7,056 nucleotides of DNA from Chloroflexota bacterium (GTDB lineage Bacteria > Chloroflexota > Limnocylindria > Limnocylindrales > CSP1-4), in contig JAJYJR010000305.1 in the NCBI GenBank assembly GCA_021789355.1, positions 1 to 7,056 of the forward strand, given 5' to 3'. A model generated the notes under the pieces. It ran no database searches. It had not been told where the DNA came from and saw only the letters and a list, made by a program, of their open reading frames with translations. Position numbers and translations under genes: made by a program. Below are positions 5,009-7,056 of the stretch, piece by piece. Each line of letters opens with the position of its first letter. Position 1 is the first letter of the stretch.

Positions 5009-7056
5009 TCATCGGGGCGCACGCTCTTCCAGGGCAAGCCAGGCGTCCTCGGCCGAGGACAGGGCACGGTCCACGTCGACGAGCTCGCTGGTCAGCCGGC
5101 GCAGCTCGACGAAGTTCGCCTGGACCACCGGATCGGCGAGCGCGAGCTCGATGTGGCTCTTGCGCAGGCCGAGCCGTGTGAGGTCGGCGTCGACCGTGTC
5201 CTTCTGGCGTCGATACGCGTCCTTGGAAAGCGGCGGGAGCCGGCCGCCGTCGCGCGGGCTCGGCGTGCGTCGCGACGCGCGGCCTGCCGACGGGGCCCGG
5301 TCGGCGGACCCCGGTTCCCGGTCCGCTGCCGGCCGCCGGTCGGTGGACACCGATGCCCGGACGGTCGCGGGTTGCCTCGCCGCTGTCTGCCGGCCGATCG
5401 CCACTCGCGGGTCGTAGCGGTGCGCCTCGGCCTCGAGGGCCCCGGCAACGGTCCAGCCCCCCGCCACGGCGGCCCTCCAGTCGCGCCAGCCGCCGTCGAA
5501 GGGAACCGCCGATCCAGGCGCGCCGCTCTCCCCCGCCTGCACTACCCAGAGCGACCCGCACGTCGATTCCAGCAGGCGGCGGTCGTGGGAGACGATCAGC
5601 AGCGTGGCCGGAGAATCGCGCAGGAACCCCTCGAGGGCCTCCCGCGCCGGGATGTCCAGGTGGTTGGTCGGCTCGTCGAGCAGCAACAGGTTGGCCGGGG
5701 AGATCCCGAGCAGCGCGAGCTCGAGCCGTGACCGTTCGCCGCCCGACAGCTCGGCGACCGGCTTGAGCACGTCGTCGCCACGGAACAGGAAACGTGCCAG
5801 GTAGCCGCGCGCCTCGCCCGACCCCAGGTCCACGCGATCGAGCAGCGCATCCAGCACCGTCTCGCCGGGAAACGCGGCCAGCCGCAGCTGGGCGAGGTAC
5901 CCGAGCTGGACACCGTGCCCGATCCGGACCACCCCGTCGAGCGGGAACAGCTCGCCCGCCACGGTCCGCAGCAGGGTCGTCTTGCCGGCGCCGTTCGGCC
6001 CGACGATCCCGACCCGGTCGCCCCGGCGTGCCTCGAGGCGCGGGATGTGCAGGATGGGCGTTCCTTCCGCCGCCCCGGGTGCCGGCGGGAACCCCACCAC
6101 GGCATCCCGGACGGAGACGACGATGTCGCCCGACCGGACCGGTCCTCCGCCGACCAGGGCGCCCTGCGGGAGCCGCATCCGCCGTCCCGGTCGGGGCGCC
6201 TCCACCTGCCGGATCGCCGCCAGCCGGCGCTCGTGCTCGTGCATCTTCGCGAAGTTGCGGTGGCTGCGGTAGTTCTGGATGAGCTCCAGCTCCCGTGCCG
6301 TGGCGTCCTGCGCCGATTCGGCCTGCTTGGCGAGCTGGACATCGCGCGCGGCGGCCTGCACCCCGTAAGCGCTGTACGCGCCCCGGAACGACTCCAGGTG
6401 CCGGTCACGCAGCTCCCAGACGCGCGTCACCACCGCGTCGAGGAAGGCACGGTCGTGCGACGCGACCAGGAGCGCGCGCGTGCGGCGGGCCAGCGCGAGC
6501 TCGAGCCACTCCAGGGCCGCGATGTCCAGGTGGTTGGTCGGCTCGTCCAGGAGGAGCAGGTCAGGGTCGGCCACCATGAGCCGGGCCAGCGCGGCACGCG
6601 TCTGTTCGCCGCCGGAGAGCCCGGTCGGCGGTCGCTCCCACTGGTCGCGCTCGAAGCCCAGGCCGCTCAGTGTCTCGTCCACGCGCTGGTCGAGCCGGTA
6701 CCCGTCGAGGACCTCGAACCGGTGGCGAAGGTCGGCGTAGTGCGGCGAGCTCACGGCCGCGGCGCCGGCGGCTTCCACCGCGGCCAGTTCGCCCTCGAGG
6801 CGCTCGGTCTCGGCGGCGCCCGACCGCACGGCCGCGCGCAGGGTCGGCGCGGAGGTGAACCGCTCGTCGAGGTTCGTCTCCTGCGCGAGCATTCCCACCC
6901 GCAGGCCGCGCTTCCGCTCGACCGTGCCGGAGTCGGGCTCGTCGAAGCCGGCCGCCAGGCGCAGCAGTGTCGTCTTGCCCGCCCCGTTCACGCCGACCAG
7001 GCCCACCCGGTCGCCGTGGGCGAGCGCCGCGGTCACGTCGTCGAGGATCGCGAACG
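5009..7056 (-). CDS. ABC-F family ATPase with C-terminal coiled coil (5' end outside window)
   Basis: ABC-F proteins are soluble twin ATPases that act at the ribosomal E site, rescuing stalled translation or protecting from antibiotics; they have no membrane part. Counting from the in-frame GTG at 7036, nucleotide-binding domain 1 has Walker A GVNGAGKT (15-22), signature LSGGEQ (140-145), Walker B LLLLDEP (160-166) and SHDR (193-196). The inter-domain linker includes ELIQNYRSHRNFAKMHEHER (251-270), the part that reaches toward the P-site tRNA. Domain 2 has GPNGAGKT (346-353), LSGGER (430-435), LLLLDEP (450-456) and SHDR (483-486). An Arg/Ala/Pro-rich, probably disordered stretch follows (about 548-603), then a charged helical tail (604-675) like the Uup coiled coil. 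GTG 7036 is not the true start: FAILDDV of the first strand is encoded upstream and continues off the window. The exact subfamily cannot be set. Confidence 0.95.
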   Translation of the reverse strand, partial: FAILDDVTAALAHGDRVGLVGVNGAGKTTLLRLAAGFDEPDSGTVERKRGLRVGMLAQETNLDERFTSAPTLRAAVRSGAAETERLEGELAAVEAAGAAAVSSPHYADLRHRFEVLDGYRLDQRVDETLSGLGFERDQWERPPTGLSGGEQTRAALARLMVADPDLLLLDEPTNHLDIAALEWLELALARRTRALLVASHDRAFLDAVVTRVWELRDRHLESFRGAYSAYGVQAAARDVQLAKQAESAQDATARELELIQNYRSHRNFAKMHEHERRLAAIRQVEAPRPGRRMRLPQGALVGGGPVRSGDIVVSVRDAVVGFPPAPGAAEGTPILHIPRLEARRGDRVGIVGPNGAGKTTLLRTVAGELFPLDGVVRIGHGVQLGYLAQLRLAAFPGETVLDALLDRVDLGSGEARGYLARFLFRGDDVLKPVAELSGGERSRLELALLGISPANLLLLDEPTNHLDIPAREALEGFLRDSPATLLIVSHDRRLLESTCGSLWVVQAGESGAPGSAVPFDGGWRDWRAAVAGGWTVAGALEAEAHRYDPRVAIGRQTAARQPATVRASVSTDRRPAADREPGSADRAPSAGRASRRTPSPRDGGRLPPLSKDAYRRQKDTVDADLTRLGLRKSHIELALADPVVQANFVELRRLTSELVDVDRALSSAEDAWLALEERAPR

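Noticed and set aside
3710..5731. A 673-codon plus-strand frame across the repeats, coaE and part of the ABC-F gene
   Set aside because: Its product is low-complexity Arg/Gly/Ser sequence, it opposes two well-identified genes, and it reads through a non-triplet tandem array. It is a GC artefact.

Overview
The window is about 70% or more GC by eye, with GTG starts, almost no Shine-Dalgarno motifs and two promoter/start pairs that look leaderless. This fits a high-GC Chloroflexota-like (for example the Limnocylindria lineage) or actinobacterial chromosome. The assignment is inferred from style and from the wording of the CoaE and ABC-F proteins; no marker gene in the window fixes the phylum.

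Layout. Three housekeeping genes lie on the minus strand. They are, in order of transcription, an ABC-F ATPase (7056 to 5009, start outside the window), coaE for dephospho-CoA kinase (4977 to 4270), and uvrB for the excision-repair damage-verification helicase (1106 to 1, running out of the window). coaE and uvrB are close neighbours in many high-GC bacteria, for example the rpsA-coaE-uvrB stretch of Mycobacterium tuberculosis. Here they are separated by about 3.2 kb of accessory DNA.

The accessory segment, from the uvrB side: (1) a divergent uvrB/antitoxin promoter region with a small inverted repeat that could be an operator; (2) an intact two-gene toxin-antitoxin operon on the plus strand, with a ParS/MbcA-like Xre-family antitoxin followed by a RES-domain toxin of the NAD+-consuming type; (3) two sets of short direct repeats at the toxin 3' end; (4) a 5'-truncated, frameshifted VapC-like PIN-domain remnant; (5) a decayed MmeI-like (type IIL) restriction-modification gene with several frameshifts, a deletion where the nuclease motif should be, and the whole methyltransferase half missing; (6) about 790 bp of repeat-rich non-coding DNA. 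That last part holds two 238-bp repeats with matching ends and unrelated but equally long interiors, five 37-bp tandem units, and a perfect 24-bp palindrome.

Reading. The coaE-uvrB gap looks like an integration hotspot that has gathered defence and stress modules. Only the RES/Xre pair still looks functional; the PIN and MmeI-like genes are ruins. The repeats share a core, GCGGGAATCCGGCC, in both orientations and are the least explained part of the window.
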